Shown: positions 1 to 9,212, counted from the stretch's first letter. The stretch: 52,514 nt of DNA from Candidatus Eiseniibacteriota bacterium (GCA_030622115.1 JAUXGN010000018.1:1-52514); one strand, 5' to 3'. The notes: generated by a model from the sequence alone, not told the origin. Translations and numbers: made by a program.

Positions 1-3000
1 CCTGATGGCCCGAGTCTGGCGTACAGCTTTGATTCTATGCCGGGCTGGATGTCTGCCGGTGCGGACAGTGTGTATGGCACCCCGCTTGAGGGTGCAGCCG
101 ACACGAGCTTCCGGATCATAGCGTCTGATGGCAGCCTGAGCGACACACTGGTGGTGGCTGTGACCGTGACGGCGGTGAACGACCGACCGGTGATTACATC
201 ATCGGCGACGGCTGCGGCGACTGAGGACATCTACTTCAGCTACCAGGCGACGGCCACCGATCCTGATGGCCCGAGTCTGGCGTACAGCTTTGATTCTATG
301 CCGGGCTGGATGTCTGCCGGTGCGGACAGTGTGTATGGCACCCCGCTTGAGGGTGCAGCCGACACGAGTTTCCGGATCGTAGCGACCGATGGGAGTCTGA
401 GCGACACGCTGGTGGTGGCGGTGACAGTGACGGCGGTCAACGATGCACCGTCGATCACGTCAGCGGCGGCTGCTTCGGCCACAGAAGACATCTACTTCAG
501 CTATCAGGCGACAGCGACGGACCCTGATGGTCCGAGCCTGGCGTACAGCTTCGATACTATGCCGGGCTGGATGTCTGCTGGTGCGGACAGCGTGTATGGC
601 ACACCGCTCGAGGGTGCGGCCGACACGAGCTTCCGGATCGTGGCGACCGATGGAAGTCTCAGCGATACGCTGGTGGTGGCGGTGACGGTGACGGCGGTCA
701 ACGATCGACCGGTGATTACTTCGTCCGGCACTGCAGGCGCAACTGAGGACATCTACTTCAGCTACCAGGCGACGGCGACGGACCCCGATGGTCCGAGTCT
801 GGCGTACAGCTTCGATACTATGCCGGCGTGGATGTCTGCCGGTGCGGACAGCGTGTATGGCACGCCGCTCGAGGGAGCAGCCGACACGAGCTTCCGGATC
901 ATAGCGTCTGACGGCAGCCTGAGCGATACGCTGGTGGTGGCCGTGACGGTGACGGCGGTCAACGATGCTCCGGCGATCACGTCAGCGGCGACGGCTGCGG
1001 CAACAGAAGACATCTACTTCAGCTACCAGGCCACGGCGACGGATCCTGATGGTCCGAGTCTGGCGTACAGCTTTGATTCCATGCCGGGCTGGATGTCTGC
1101 GGGTGCGGACAGCGTGTACGGGACGCCGCTTGAGGGTGCGGCCGACACGAGCTTCCGGATCATAGCGTCTGACGGCAGCCTGAGCGACACGCTGGTGGTG
1201 GCCGTGACGGTGACGGCGGTGAACGACCGACCGGCGATCACATCGGCGGCGACGGCCGCGGCGACAGAAGACATCTACTTCAGCTACCAGGCAACAGCGA
1301 CTGATCCCGATGGTCCGAGTCTGAACTTCAGCTTTGATGCTATGCCGGGCTGGATGTCTGCCGGTGCGGACAGTGTGTATGGCACCCCGCTCAATGGTGC
1401 GGCCGACACGAGCTTCCGGATCGTGGCGTCTGACGGGAGCCTGAGGGACACGCTGGTAGTGGCCGTGACCGTGGGTCCAGTGAATGATGCGCCGGCGATC
1501 ACGTCAGCAGCAACGGCTGTGGCCACGGAGGACAACTACTTCAGTTACGCAGCCACCGCCACCGATCCTGATGGTCCGAGCCTGAGCTTCACCTTCGACG
1601 AGCTTCCGGGTTGGCTGTCTGCTCATGCTGCCGGTGTCAGTGTGCACGGCACACCGCCCGAGGGAGTCGCGGACACGAGCTTCCGGATCGTGGCGTCTGA
1701 TGGCAGTCTGAGCGACACGCTGGTGGTGGCCGTGACCGTGGGTCCAGTGAATGATGCGCCCGTGATCACATCATCGGCAACGGCCGCGGCGACCGAAGAT
1801 ATCTACTTCAGCTATCAAGCCACGGCGACGGACCCCGATGGTCCCACCCTGAAATTCATCTTCGATCTGCTGCCTGCGTGGCTTACGGCCGACGCGGACA
1901 GTGTGCACGGCACACCGCCCGAGGGAGTCGCGGACACGAGCTTCCGGATTGTGGCGACGGATGGGAGTCTGAGCGACACGCTGGTGGTGGCTGTGACCGT
2001 GACGGTGGTGAACGATGCGCCGGCGATCACATCGGCGGCGACCGCCGCGGCTACGGAGGATGTGTACTTCAGCTACCAGGCCACGGTGACGGACCCCGAT
2101 GGTCCCACCCTGAAATTCATCTTCGATCTGCTGCCTGTGTGGCTTACGGCCGACGCGGACAGTGTGTACGGGACACCGCTCGAGGGGGCTGTGGATACGA
2201 GCTTCCAGGTCATAGCGACCGATGGAAGCCTGAGCGACACGCTGGTTGTGGCCGTGACCGTGACGGCGGTGAACGATGCGCCGGCTATCACGTCGGGGGC
2301 CGCCGCTGCGGCGATTGAGGATGTGTACTTCAGCTATCAGGCTGCGGCCACTGATCCCGATCGACGCGGCGTGAGCTTCAGCTTTGATTCTATGCCGGCT
2401 TGGATGTCTGCCGGTGCGGACAGCGTGTACGGCACCCCGCTCGAGGGAGCGGCCGACACGAGCTTCCGAATCATAGCGACCGATGGGAGCCTGAGGGACA
2501 CGCTGGTGGTGGCCGTGACCGTGACGGCGGTGAACGATGCGCCGGTGATTACGTCGGTCGGCAGCGCCAGTGCTGCGGAGGACGTGTATTTCAGCTACCA
2601 GGCCACAGTGACGGATCCCGATGGTCCGAGTTTGAACTTCAGCTTCGATTCTATGCCGGTTTGGCTGTCCGCTGATGCTGACAGTGTCTACGGCACACCG
2701 CTCGAGGGAGCGGCCGACACGAGCTTCCGGGTCGTGGCGACCGACGGGAGCCTCAGCGATACACTGGTGGTTGCAGTAACCGTCAGTGCTGAGAACGATT
2801 CGCCGGTGATCACTTCGCCGAATGCTGCCGATGCTACTGAAAACGTGTACTTCAAGTATATGGCTACCGCCACGGACCTGGATGGTCCCAGCCTAAGCTT
2901 CAGCTTCGATCAGCTGCCGGCTTGGCTGTCCGCTGGTGCGGACAGCGTGTATGGCACCCCGCTCAATGGTGCAGCCGACACGAGCTTCCGGATCGTGGCG

Positions 3001-3063
3001 ACCGATGGGAGTCTCAGCGATACGCTGGTGGTGGCAGTGACCGTGACCCAGATAGATGACGCT
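1..3063 (+). repeat. Tandem 261-bp coding repeats
   Basis: The unit is 261 bp (87 codons). Complete copies start at 193 and 454 and continue at the same period to the last one at 2809; the copy starting near 1498 is 6 bp longer because of two extra codons (LSAHAAGVSVHG in place of MSAGADSVYG). By eye the first four complete copies differ by only a few bases each, while copies 6 to 11 vary in the FDxxPxW segment. The pattern fits recent unequal recombination at the 5' side and an older 3' side. Copy number in an assembly of such DNA is unreliable. Confidence 0.92.
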
Positions 3064-3336
3064 GCCGCTCTCTATTTGAACCATCCGAATCCGTTCGTGA
3101 ACGCCACGACGATTCAGTACAACCTGCCGGTGGCCACCGACGTGCTGTTGACCATCTATGATGTGCGCGGGCGCGAGGTGATCCAGTTGGTGAATGGGGC
3201 GAAGCATGCCGGCTCTCACGAACTGGTATGGGATGCCTGCAATAAGGATGGGCAGAAGATATCGGCAGGTGTCTACTTCGTTGCGATCAGGACGCCGGAA
3301 TTTAGAGAGAGTACTAAGATACTGTTGTTGAAATGA
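1..3336 (+). CDS. Giant repeat surface protein with C-terminal sorting domain (5' end outside window)
   Basis: The reading frame is open from base 1, so the protein begins upstream; 1111 residues are visible. It consists of one partial and eleven complete repeats of about 87 residues, each starting near ITSxATAAATED, passing YFSYQATATDPDGP and GTPLEGAADTSF, and ending DTLVVAVTVTAVND. This layout fits cadherin-like or dystroglycan-type putative Ig domains (He_PIG/CADG class), in which acidic DPDG and ND motifs often bind calcium at domain junctions. The last 85 or so residues are a FlgD/Por-type sorting module: NHPNPFVNATTIQYNLP, then YDVRGREV, then GVYFVAIRT, ending KILLLK. Such tails direct export through the type IX route in Bacteroidetes and related phyla. 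The role is probably adhesion or a surface stalk (inferred). Repeats near the 5' side are almost identical, those near the tail diverge. Confidence 0.85.
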   Translation, partial: PDGPSLAYSFDSMPGWMSAGADSVYGTPLEGAADTSFRIIASDGSLSDTLVVAVTVTAVNDRPVITSSATAAATEDIYFSYQATATDPDGPSLAYSFDSMPGWMSAGADSVYGTPLEGAADTSFRIVATDGSLSDTLVVAVTVTAVNDAPSITSAAAASATEDIYFSYQATATDPDGPSLAYSFDTMPGWMSAGADSVYGTPLEGAADTSFRIVATDGSLSDTLVVAVTVTAVNDRPVITSSGTAGATEDIYFSYQATATDPDGPSLAYSFDTMPAWMSAGADSVYGTPLEGAADTSFRIIASDGSLSDTLVVAVTVTAVNDAPAITSAATAAATEDIYFSYQATATDPDGPSLAYSFDSMPGWMSAGADSVYGTPLEGAADTSFRIIASDGSLSDTLVVAVTVTAVNDRPAITSAATAAATEDIYFSYQATATDPDGPSLNFSFDAMPGWMSAGADSVYGTPLNGAADTSFRIVASDGSLRDTLVVAVTVGPVNDAPAITSAATAVATEDNYFSYAATATDPDGPSLSFTFDELPGWLSAHAAGVSVHGTPPEGVADTSFRIVASDGSLSDTLVVAVTVGPVNDAPVITSSATAAATEDIYFSYQATATDPDGPTLKFIFDLLPAWLTADADSVHGTPPEGVADTSFRIVATDGSLSDTLVVAVTVTVVNDAPAITSAATAAATEDVYFSYQATVTDPDGPTLKFIFDLLPVWLTADADSVYGTPLEGAVDTSFQVIATDGSLSDTLVVAVTVTAVNDAPAITSGAAAAAIEDVYFSYQAAATDPDRRGVSFSFDSMPAWMSAGADSVYGTPLEGAADTSFRIIATDGSLRDTLVVAVTVTAVNDAPVITSVGSASAAEDVYFSYQATVTDPDGPSLNFSFDSMPVWLSADADSVYGTPLEGAADTSFRVVATDGSLSDTLVVAVTVSAENDSPVITSPNAADATENVYFKYMATATDLDGPSLSFSFDQLPAWLSAGADSVYGTPLNGAADTSFRIVATDGSLSDTLVVAVTVTQIDDAAALYLNHPNPFVNATTIQYNLPVATDVLLTIYDVRGREVIQLVNGAKHAGSHELVWDACNKDGQKISAGVYFVAIRTPEFRESTKILLLK

Positions 3337-3371
3337 TATGGAACGGTCGGTGTCAAGCCGATTGTGTCTTT

Positions 3372-3404
3372 GGGCACCCGCGCCGTTGGCGCGGGTGCCC
3401 CTTT
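3372..3404 (+). terminator. Hairpin terminator after the repeat protein
   Basis: A perfect 13-bp G+C-rich stem (arms 3372-3384 and 3388-3400) with a GTT loop lies 36 bases after the stop codon. It is followed by C and TTT only, so the U-tract is short, but the stem strength and position support a transcription end. Confidence 0.75.
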
Positions 3405-3504
3405 GCCATGATAGCGAGAGCGTTTTCGACATCCGAACTCCACTCTGGCAGCAGTGATTGACGTTCGTACGAAGCTGCGAATGGCGGAGGAGATAAGGAA
3501 TCAC

Positions 3505-3533
3505 TTGACGTCTTCGGCTATGCCGCGAATACT
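3505..3533 (+). promoter_or_regulatory. Possible promoter for the C5-epimerase-like gene
   Basis: TTGACG (3505-3510) and AATACT (3528-3533) are separated by 17 bases, giving a good -35 but only a 4/6 match at -10. It would start transcription about 65 bases before the gene at 3607. The rest of the 3337-3606 gap shows only the hairpin terminator. Confidence 0.35.
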
Positions 3534-3606
3534 CAGCGGCAATCGTTCGAACTGTCTGTGGTGATGCGTGGCGCGATTCAGAAACGCGACTTGAGGGTGA
3601 GAAGGA

Positions 3607-4629
3607 ATGTTCATCAAGAACTGTGGACTGGACGCGGGTACTGGACCTCGGAGATGGCATGTGCCCACACGGATCGCGGGGGACCTGAGAGCCGGCGCGG
3701 GCAAGTTCGTCGATCTGAGATCGCCCCGAGGATACCATCTCGCCTACGCGGCGTTCGCGGGCGGTTGTGAGTCAAATGACGCGCTGCGTCTTCCGCTGAC
3801 CATGGGCCGACGAGCAGGCGTTGCTCATTCCCCGTGGCTTATGGCTCGGTCGGCTCTCGCCTGTCTTGAACTCTATCTCGAAAACGGGAACCAGAAGAAG
3901 CGTGCGGGATTCGAGAGAATCGCGCACTGGCTTATTGATAACTATGAAGAGGATTCCGGAGGTTTCCTTGGGTGGCCGATGCCCACGGTCCCCCGGGCGT
4001 TTCGCGGTGGCCTGAGCGATGGATGGTTCTCCGGGTCGGCGCATGCGGAATGCGTGGCTGTTCTCATACGCGCGGGAGCCCTCCTGAATATGGATGGGGC
4101 GCTCGACTGCGCGCGGCGCGCGGTCATAGGGTTTGCGACACCCGTTGAGGAGGGGGGCTTCCTTCGCGAGGTAGGCGAAGAGGGGGAGGCGGGCGGACTC
4201 GATACGATGGCGTTCGCTGAGGAGTACCCGATTCCAGGGCGGGCGTCGATGACGTTCGGCGGGCAGGCAAGGGCCATGTTCGCCCTTTCTGATTTCGCGG
4301 CTTTGGAGGGTGACGACGGCATTCGGATCCTGCTCGACCGGTACTCGCGAGGCCTCGAATACGTGCTCGACGGGTTCGACCTGGGTTTCTGGAGCAGACT
4401 TGATCAGGATGCCGGATGGCGTGGGACGAGAATCACCTCCATTACACAGCATGCGGAACAGGTCTTGCAACTTTCACTACTGGCTCGTATCACCCAATGC
4501 GAGGCCTTCGAGTCGACCAGTGAGCGGTGGGGGACGTACGCGCGGCTCCGGGGACACAGATGGAAATCCGGCCTGCTGGTGGGGCGATTCAGGATAATGA
4601 ACCCCATTTGCCTATCTCTGCAGACCTAG
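3607..4629 (+). CDS. D-glucuronyl C5-epimerase C-terminal domain protein
   Basis: The 340-residue protein resembles the catalytic C-terminal half of heparan/heparosan glucuronyl C5-epimerases, which invert glucuronate to iduronate inside a polysaccharide. Visible family features are WFSGSAHAECVAVLIRAG (about 140-157, equivalent to the W-SGMAQG segment), FAEEYPIPG (203-211), LDGFDLGFWSR (254-264), and a final helix around SERWGTYARL. No signal peptide or membrane segment is seen, so a cytoplasmic role on lipid-linked or nascent polymer is possible. A WecA-type initiating transferase lies 99 bp downstream, which supports a polysaccharide role, but no glycosyltransferases are adjacent. The ATG at 3607 is the first possible start after an in-frame TGA at 3598, but its purine-rich GAAGGA touches it directly; GTG at 3661 is an alternative. 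Family assignment is by motif pattern only. Confidence 0.65.
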   Translation: MFIKNCGLDAGTGPRRWHVPTRIAGDLRAGAGKFVDLRSPRGYHLAYAAFAGGCESNDALRLPLTMGRRAGVAHSPWLMARSALACLELYLENGNQKKRAGFERIAHWLIDNYEEDSGGFLGWPMPTVPRAFRGGLSDGWFSGSAHAECVAVLIRAGALLNMDGALDCARRAVIGFATPVEEGGFLREVGEEGEAGGLDTMAFAEEYPIPGRASMTFGGQARAMFALSDFAALEGDDGIRILLDRYSRGLEYVLDGFDLGFWSRLDQDAGWRGTRITSITQHAEQVLQLSLLARITQCEAFESTSERWGTYARLRGHRWKSGLLVGRFRIMNPICLSLQT

Positions 4630-4656
4630 TCACCACGCCTCCGGGACCATTTAGGC

Positions 4657-4684
4657 TTTACAGAGGACATGCGTGTGCTATGTT
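4657..4684 (+). promoter_or_regulatory. Likely promoter of the WecA-type gene
   Basis: TTTACA (4657-4662), a 16-base spacer and an extended -10 (TGC then TATGTT, ending 4684) lie 45 bases before the TTG start at 4729. The -10 resembles the TGCTATTAT element before ppdK. Confidence 0.5.
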
Positions 4685-4728
4685 ATTTGGAATTCGTCTA
4701 AGGATTCTGAAAGGATAAAACACAAAAC

Positions 4729-6075
4729 TTGGCTAGTATTCTCTACGCACTTGTCACAGCTGGAATGGCCGGCGGTCTCGCGTGGCTGTTGATACCTCCG
4801 GCGTCGAAGCTCGGGCTCAAGCTCGGGCTGGCTGATCTGCCGAGTTCCCGGCGAGTCAGGGCGCGACCCGTGGCGACCACGGGCGGGGTCACCATATTCG
4901 TCGCATTCGCTGTCGCGATGGTCGCGTCGGGGCATCTTCTTGCTGGGGCGTCTCCGGAACTCGTCCACAAGGTGCAGGTTCTCCTCCTTGGGGGATCGGC
5001 GATCGTGATCCTCGGGATGGTGGATGATCGCATCAACCTGAGGCCGCGGACGAAGCTCATTGCTCAGACCATCATAGCCGCCGCCGTCGTGGCGGGCGGT
5101 GTCGGTATCACTCACATCCGGTTCGTGGTGGGGCCGACGCAGGATCTTGGCTGGATCGGGTTTCCACTGACGGTCTTCTGGTTTGTGGCCTTCATGAACG
5201 CCCTCAATCTGATCGATGGTCTTGATGGCCTCGCGGGCGGTATCGCCGCAGTGACGGCGCTTGGTCTGTTCATCGTCGGCGCCGTGAACGGCAACGCGCC
5301 CCTCTTTTTCATGGCCGCCGGGCTTCTGGGTGCGACGAGCGGTTTCCTTGTACACAACTTCGGAAGCGGCAATGTCTATCTCGGCGACGCGGGGAGCATG
5401 ACGCTTGGATTTCTCCTCGCGGGAGGAGCGGTGGTCGGCGCACGAAGTGACGCGGCGAGCACGGCGCTTCTTGTGGCTGTTGCATGCATGGGTGTGCCGA
5501 TCTTTGATGTCGTGACCTCGATTCTCCGGAGACGGCGCTCGGGTAGGGGCGTCATGACTCCCGATCGCTCTCATGTGCACCATCGGCTGATCCGGTTTGG
5601 TCTGAGTCCTCGGAGAACCGTGATAGTCCTCTGGGGCGTGACCATTTTCTTCGGCGGTCAGATGCTTGGCCTCTCGGCCGTGCACGGTGTTGTCTATGTC
5701 ATATTGAGCTACGTTGCGGCGATCGTAGTCGGCAACATGGTGTTGACGCAGCGGCGCAAGAACATGAGAACGACGGAGCGCGACATCAGGGATGAGGTGC
5801 TCTATCTCATGGGCGCCCGTGATCACGTGGGTGAGGAAGAGCCGAATGAGCAGCCCGGTCTCCGCACGATGATCGTCGAGCAGATTCGGCGTGAAGCGCG
5901 GTATCGACGCATGGTTCGGGCCGAGAACGGCGTGCCGCTTCGGGGGACCGGCGCTGCGCGGCGGGAGGCGCTTGTTGCCAGAGAGGCCAGAGGCTCAGGT
6001 CGGTGTGCGGGAGTGAGGGATTCAGCTGAGGAGTTCGCACTCGACACGGAAAGCGAGAGCAGCCGTCCGAACTAG
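4729..6075 (+). CDS. Polyprenyl-phosphate sugar-1-phosphate transferase, WecA/TagO family
   Basis: This integral membrane enzyme (448 residues) should transfer a sugar-1-phosphate, usually GlcNAc-1-P from UDP-GlcNAc, to undecaprenyl phosphate, the first step of O-antigen, ECA or teichoic-type polymers. About ten hydrophobic segments are visible. Signature motifs are PVATTGGV near the start, GMVDDRINLRPRTKL (Mg-binding DD), NLIDGLDGLAGG, NVYLGDAGSMTLGF, and the HVHHRLIRFGLS loop near 285. Unlike typical 350-residue members, it carries a roughly 100-residue charged cytoplasmic tail after the last helix (from about RRKNMRTTERD), rich in Arg and Glu with no recognised domain. The start is TTG at 4729, preceded by AAGGA at 4711-4715. 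The upstream C5-epimerase-like gene may modify the same polymer (inferred). Confidence 0.88.
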   Translation: MASILYALVTAGMAGGLAWLLIPPASKLGLKLGLADLPSSRRVRARPVATTGGVTIFVAFAVAMVASGHLLAGASPELVHKVQVLLLGGSAIVILGMVDDRINLRPRTKLIAQTIIAAAVVAGGVGITHIRFVVGPTQDLGWIGFPLTVFWFVAFMNALNLIDGLDGLAGGIAAVTALGLFIVGAVNGNAPLFFMAAGLLGATSGFLVHNFGSGNVYLGDAGSMTLGFLLAGGAVVGARSDAASTALLVAVACMGVPIFDVVTSILRRRRSGRGVMTPDRSHVHHRLIRFGLSPRRTVIVLWGVTIFFGGQMLGLSAVHGVVYVILSYVAAIVVGNMVLTQRRKNMRTTERDIRDEVLYLMGARDHVGEEEPNEQPGLRTMIVEQIRREARYRRMVRAENGVPLRGTGAARREALVAREARGSGRCAGVRDSAEEFALDTESESSRPN

Positions 6076-6107
6076 GCAGTGTGCCGTCGCCCAGGGCGGC
6101 AAACGCG

Positions 6108-6136
6108 TTGCGAAACACCCCGTCCAGTGCTATTAT
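6108..6136 (+). promoter_or_regulatory. Promoter of ppdK
   Basis: TTGCGA (6108-6113) and TATTAT (6131-6136) are separated by 17 bases, and TGC directly before the -10 makes it an extended -10. Transcription would begin near 6143, giving a leader of about 110 bases before the ATG at 6252. Confidence 0.6.
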
Positions 6137-6251
6137 CCCCAATTCTGAGTCTATCCATCGTGGATCGTCACATCGAGCCTCGATCCTGAGTAGCGTCGAC
6201 CCTGAGGGGTTGAGCGTTCTGTGAAGCATCCGGCAGTGAGAGGAGCCAACA

Positions 6252-8936
6252 ATGCCACGAAAGCGTGTCTACTTCTTCGGCGGGGGCAAGGCCGACGGCC
6301 GAGGAGCGATGAAGAGCATCCTCGGCGGCAAGGGAGCCAATCTCGCGGAGATGACCAACCTCGGGATTCCGGTACCGGCCGGGTTCACCATCTCAACAGA
6401 GATCTGCATCTACTACTACGAGAACGGTGGTGCGTTCCCGGACGGGCTTGAGGCGGATGTCGATGCGGCCGTGAAGAAGGTTGAGGCGGTGATGGGTGGA
6501 GGTTTCGGCAACAGCGAAGATCCACTTCTCTTCTCCGTACGTTCCGGGGCCAGGGTCTCGATGCCCGGCATGATGGACACGGTGCTGAATCTTGGCCTCA
6601 GCGAGAAGACCATCACCGGGCTGATCGCAAAGACCGGCAACGAGCGATTCGTCTACGACAGCTACCGCCGCCTGATCCAGATGTACGCAAACGTCGTGAT
6701 GGGGCTTGAGATGGACGAGTTCCAGCGGCTTCTGGAGGCAAAGAAGACCGAACGCGGCGTCGAGGACGACAGGGGGCTGAGTGCGGATGACATGAAGGAC
6801 CTCGCCGATCAATTCAAGGCCAAGGTCAAGGAACTCTCCGGGAAGAGGTTCCCCGACGATCCGCGCGAGCAGCTGTGGGGTTCCATACGAGCGGTCTTCC
6901 AGTCGTGGAACATCCCGCGCGCTGTGAGCTACCGCAGGCTTAACGATATCTCCGATGACTGGGGCACGGCCGTGAACGTTCAGGCAATGGTCTTCGGGAA
7001 CATGGGTGAAGACAGCGCGACCGGCGTTGCATTCACGCGTGATCCGGCAACCGGCGAGAAGATCTTCTACGGAGAGTTCCTGCCGGACGCACAGGGGGAA
7101 GACGTTGTCTCCGGCGTGAGGACTCCGCACCCCATCAACCTGTCCCAGAAGAAGGAAGGTGACGAGGAGTCCCTCGAGGAGTTCATGCCCGAGATCTACC
7201 GGGACCTCGACGCCATCCGCGAGAGGCTCGAACTCCACTACACGGACACTCAGGATATCGAGTTCACCATCCAGCGTGGCAAGCTGTGGATGCTCCAGAC
7301 GCGGACAGGCAAGCGGACGGCCGAGGCGGCGGTAAGGATCGCAGTCGAGATGGAGGCTGACGGCCTCATCAACCGAAAGACGGCTGTGATGCGTGTCGAT
7401 CCTCAGCAGGTTGAGCAGCTTCTGCACAACCGGATCGATCCCAACGCCAACTATGAAGCCCTGACCCGCGGGCTTCCGGCATCGCCGGGCGCTGCCGTGG
7501 GGCGCGTGGTTTTCACGGCTGAGGACGCCGTCAGTTGGGCGGACGATGATGACCCGGGGAAGCACGAGACGGTACTGGTCCGGGAGGAGACGTCACCTGA
7601 GGATATCGAGGGAATGGACGCATCACAGGGCTTCCTGACGGCCCGCGGTGGAATGACATCGCACGCCGCCGTAGTCGCGCGCGGCATGGGCAAGTGCTGT
7701 GTCGCCGGAGCCGGTGAGCTGAAGATTGACTATGCAACCAAGACATTCAGAGTTGGCGAACAGATCGTGAACGAGGGCGACTGGATAACGCTGAATGGCG
7801 CGACCGGTGAAGTTATTCTAGGGAGGGTTGCGACCGTGGAGCCCGAACTCTCGGGCTATTTCGCGACACTGATGGAGTGGGCCGATGAGTTCCGCCAGCT
7901 GGGTGTCCGGACGAACGCGGATACGCCGGAGGACGCGGGCAGGGCACGGAGCTTCGGCGCGGAGGGGATCGGTCTCTGCCGGACCGAGCACATGTTCTTC
8001 GGCGAAGACCGCATCAAGTACATACGCGCCATGATCATGGCGGCCAACGAGACCGAGCGGCGGGAAGCGCTCAACAAACTCCTGCCGTTTCAGCGAAGCG
8101 ATTTCGAGGGCATCCTCGATGCGATGAAGGGTCTCACCGTTACCATCCGGCTTCTCGATCCGCCACTTCACGAGTTTGTTCCGCACAGCGATGCGGAGAT
8201 CGAGGAGCTTGCCAAGGAACTCGGCAAAGATGCCGAGAGCATGAAGGAGAAGGCGGCCGGTCTCCGTGAATCAAACCCGATGCTCGGTCACCGCGGATGC
8301 CGTCTGGGCATCACATTCCCCGAGATCTACGAGATGCAGGCGCGCGCGATCTTCGAGGCTGCCTGCTCGCTCAAGAAGAAGGGCGTTGACGTCAGGCCGG
8401 ACATCATGATTCCTCTCGTAGGCGAGCCGAAGGAACTCTCGATTCTCCGCGAACTCGTGGAGCGCATCGGCGTTGACGTGATGAAGGAACGGGACATGGA
8501 GGTCGACTACCACATCGGGACGATGATAGAGATCCCGAGGGCGGCTATCGTGGCCGATGAGGTCGCCGAACATGCTGATTTCTTCTCGTTCGGCACGAAC
8601 GATCTCACGCAGATGACATACGGTTACAGCCGGGACGACGCCGGTTCGTTCCTGAAGGAGTACATCAAAAAGGGAGTCCTTGTCTGTGATCCCTTCCAGT
8701 CGATCGATGTGAAAGGCGTAGGCGCCCTCATCAAGATGGCTGTTGAGAAGGGCCGGAGCGTCAATCCTGAGCTTCACGTCGGTATCTGCGGCGAGCACGG
8801 CGGTGATCCCGACTCGATCGACTTCTGCCATCATGCAGGGCTCGACTACGTCAGCTGTTCCCCCTACCGGGTCCCGGTAGCGAGATTGGCCGCAGCGCAC
8901 GCGGTGCTGCGGGCAAGGATGAGGTCCGAGGAGTAG
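6252..8936 (+). CDS. ppdK: Pyruvate, phosphate dikinase
   Basis: PpdK interconverts pyruvate, ATP and phosphate with PEP, AMP and pyrophosphate. The 894-residue length is typical. The N-terminal nucleotide-binding part begins with KSILGGKGANLAEMTNLGIP and VPAGFTIST; the swivelling phospho-His domain has GGMTSHAAVVARGMGKCC with the catalytic His at residue 471; the C-terminal TIM barrel has GLCRTEHMFF, IMIPLVGEPKEL, SFGTNDLTQMTYGYSRDD, and GICGEHGGDP with the proton-donor Cys. AGAGGAG before ATG 6252 decides the start. The gene has its own promoter and a strong terminator (9018-9056), so it is monocistronic. PpdK commonly serves gluconeogenesis or pyrophosphate-linked glycolysis, which fits the neighbouring alpha-glucan metabolism. 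Confidence 0.98.
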   Translation: MPRKRVYFFGGGKADGRGAMKSILGGKGANLAEMTNLGIPVPAGFTISTEICIYYYENGGAFPDGLEADVDAAVKKVEAVMGGGFGNSEDPLLFSVRSGARVSMPGMMDTVLNLGLSEKTITGLIAKTGNERFVYDSYRRLIQMYANVVMGLEMDEFQRLLEAKKTERGVEDDRGLSADDMKDLADQFKAKVKELSGKRFPDDPREQLWGSIRAVFQSWNIPRAVSYRRLNDISDDWGTAVNVQAMVFGNMGEDSATGVAFTRDPATGEKIFYGEFLPDAQGEDVVSGVRTPHPINLSQKKEGDEESLEEFMPEIYRDLDAIRERLELHYTDTQDIEFTIQRGKLWMLQTRTGKRTAEAAVRIAVEMEADGLINRKTAVMRVDPQQVEQLLHNRIDPNANYEALTRGLPASPGAAVGRVVFTAEDAVSWADDDDPGKHETVLVREETSPEDIEGMDASQGFLTARGGMTSHAAVVARGMGKCCVAGAGELKIDYATKTFRVGEQIVNEGDWITLNGATGEVILGRVATVEPELSGYFATLMEWADEFRQLGVRTNADTPEDAGRARSFGAEGIGLCRTEHMFFGEDRIKYIRAMIMAANETERREALNKLLPFQRSDFEGILDAMKGLTVTIRLLDPPLHEFVPHSDAEIEELAKELGKDAESMKEKAAGLRESNPMLGHRGCRLGITFPEIYEMQARAIFEAACSLKKKGVDVRPDIMIPLVGEPKELSILRELVERIGVDVMKERDMEVDYHIGTMIEIPRAAIVADEVAEHADFFSFGTNDLTQMTYGYSRDDAGSFLKEYIKKGVLVCDPFQSIDVKGVGALIKMAVEKGRSVNPELHVGICGEHGGDPDSIDFCHHAGLDYVSCSPYRVPVARLAAAHAVLRARMRSEE

Positions 8937-9017
8937 AGAACGGCGGGCGGGAGTCCGGTCGTAGCTGACTCCGTGGTGCATGGGTGGCGCATCGACTGCA
9001 AACATGATCGTACGCTG

Positions 9018-9056
9018 CGGCGGGGACGAGAGGTTTCGTCCCCGTCGTTTTGTTTT
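9018..9056 (+). terminator. Rho-independent terminator of ppdK
   Basis: A 12-bp stem with one G-U pair (arms 9018-9029 and 9036-9047) and a 6-base loop is followed by TTTTGTTTT. This is the best intrinsic terminator in the window. Confidence 0.92.
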
Positions 9057-9106
9057 GGTGCGAGGTGCATGTGGCCGGGAGTGCCCATGCTATCGGCTAT
9101 CGAATC

Positions 9107-9135
9107 TTGACGGAGTACCCTCTGTGGGCTAGAAT
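9107..9135 (+). promoter_or_regulatory. Promoter of the CXXC peptide/polyferredoxin operon
   Basis: TTGACG (9107-9112) and TAGAAT (9130-9135) with a 17-base spacer closely match a housekeeping-sigma promoter. Transcription would start near 9142, about 70 bases before the small gene at 9213 and just after the ppdK terminator. Confidence 0.7.
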
Positions 9136-9212
9136 CACACTTGCTGGCTTGATCGAAATGCACCCGCGACCTCATGCACACGTGCGGTCGAGCCGATGGA
9201 CGGAGGGCGGAT

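Noticed and set aside
240-2291. Series of similar 70-83 codon open frames on the - strand opposite the repeat protein
   Set aside because: They recur with the 261-bp repeat period and simply mirror the repeated sense codons; no ribosome sites and no independent features.
4678-5826. Long - strand open frame opposite the WecA-type gene
   Set aside because: The translation is dominated by His, Arg, Asp and Glu with no domain, while the + strand carries all WecA motifs; it is a G+C-driven shadow.
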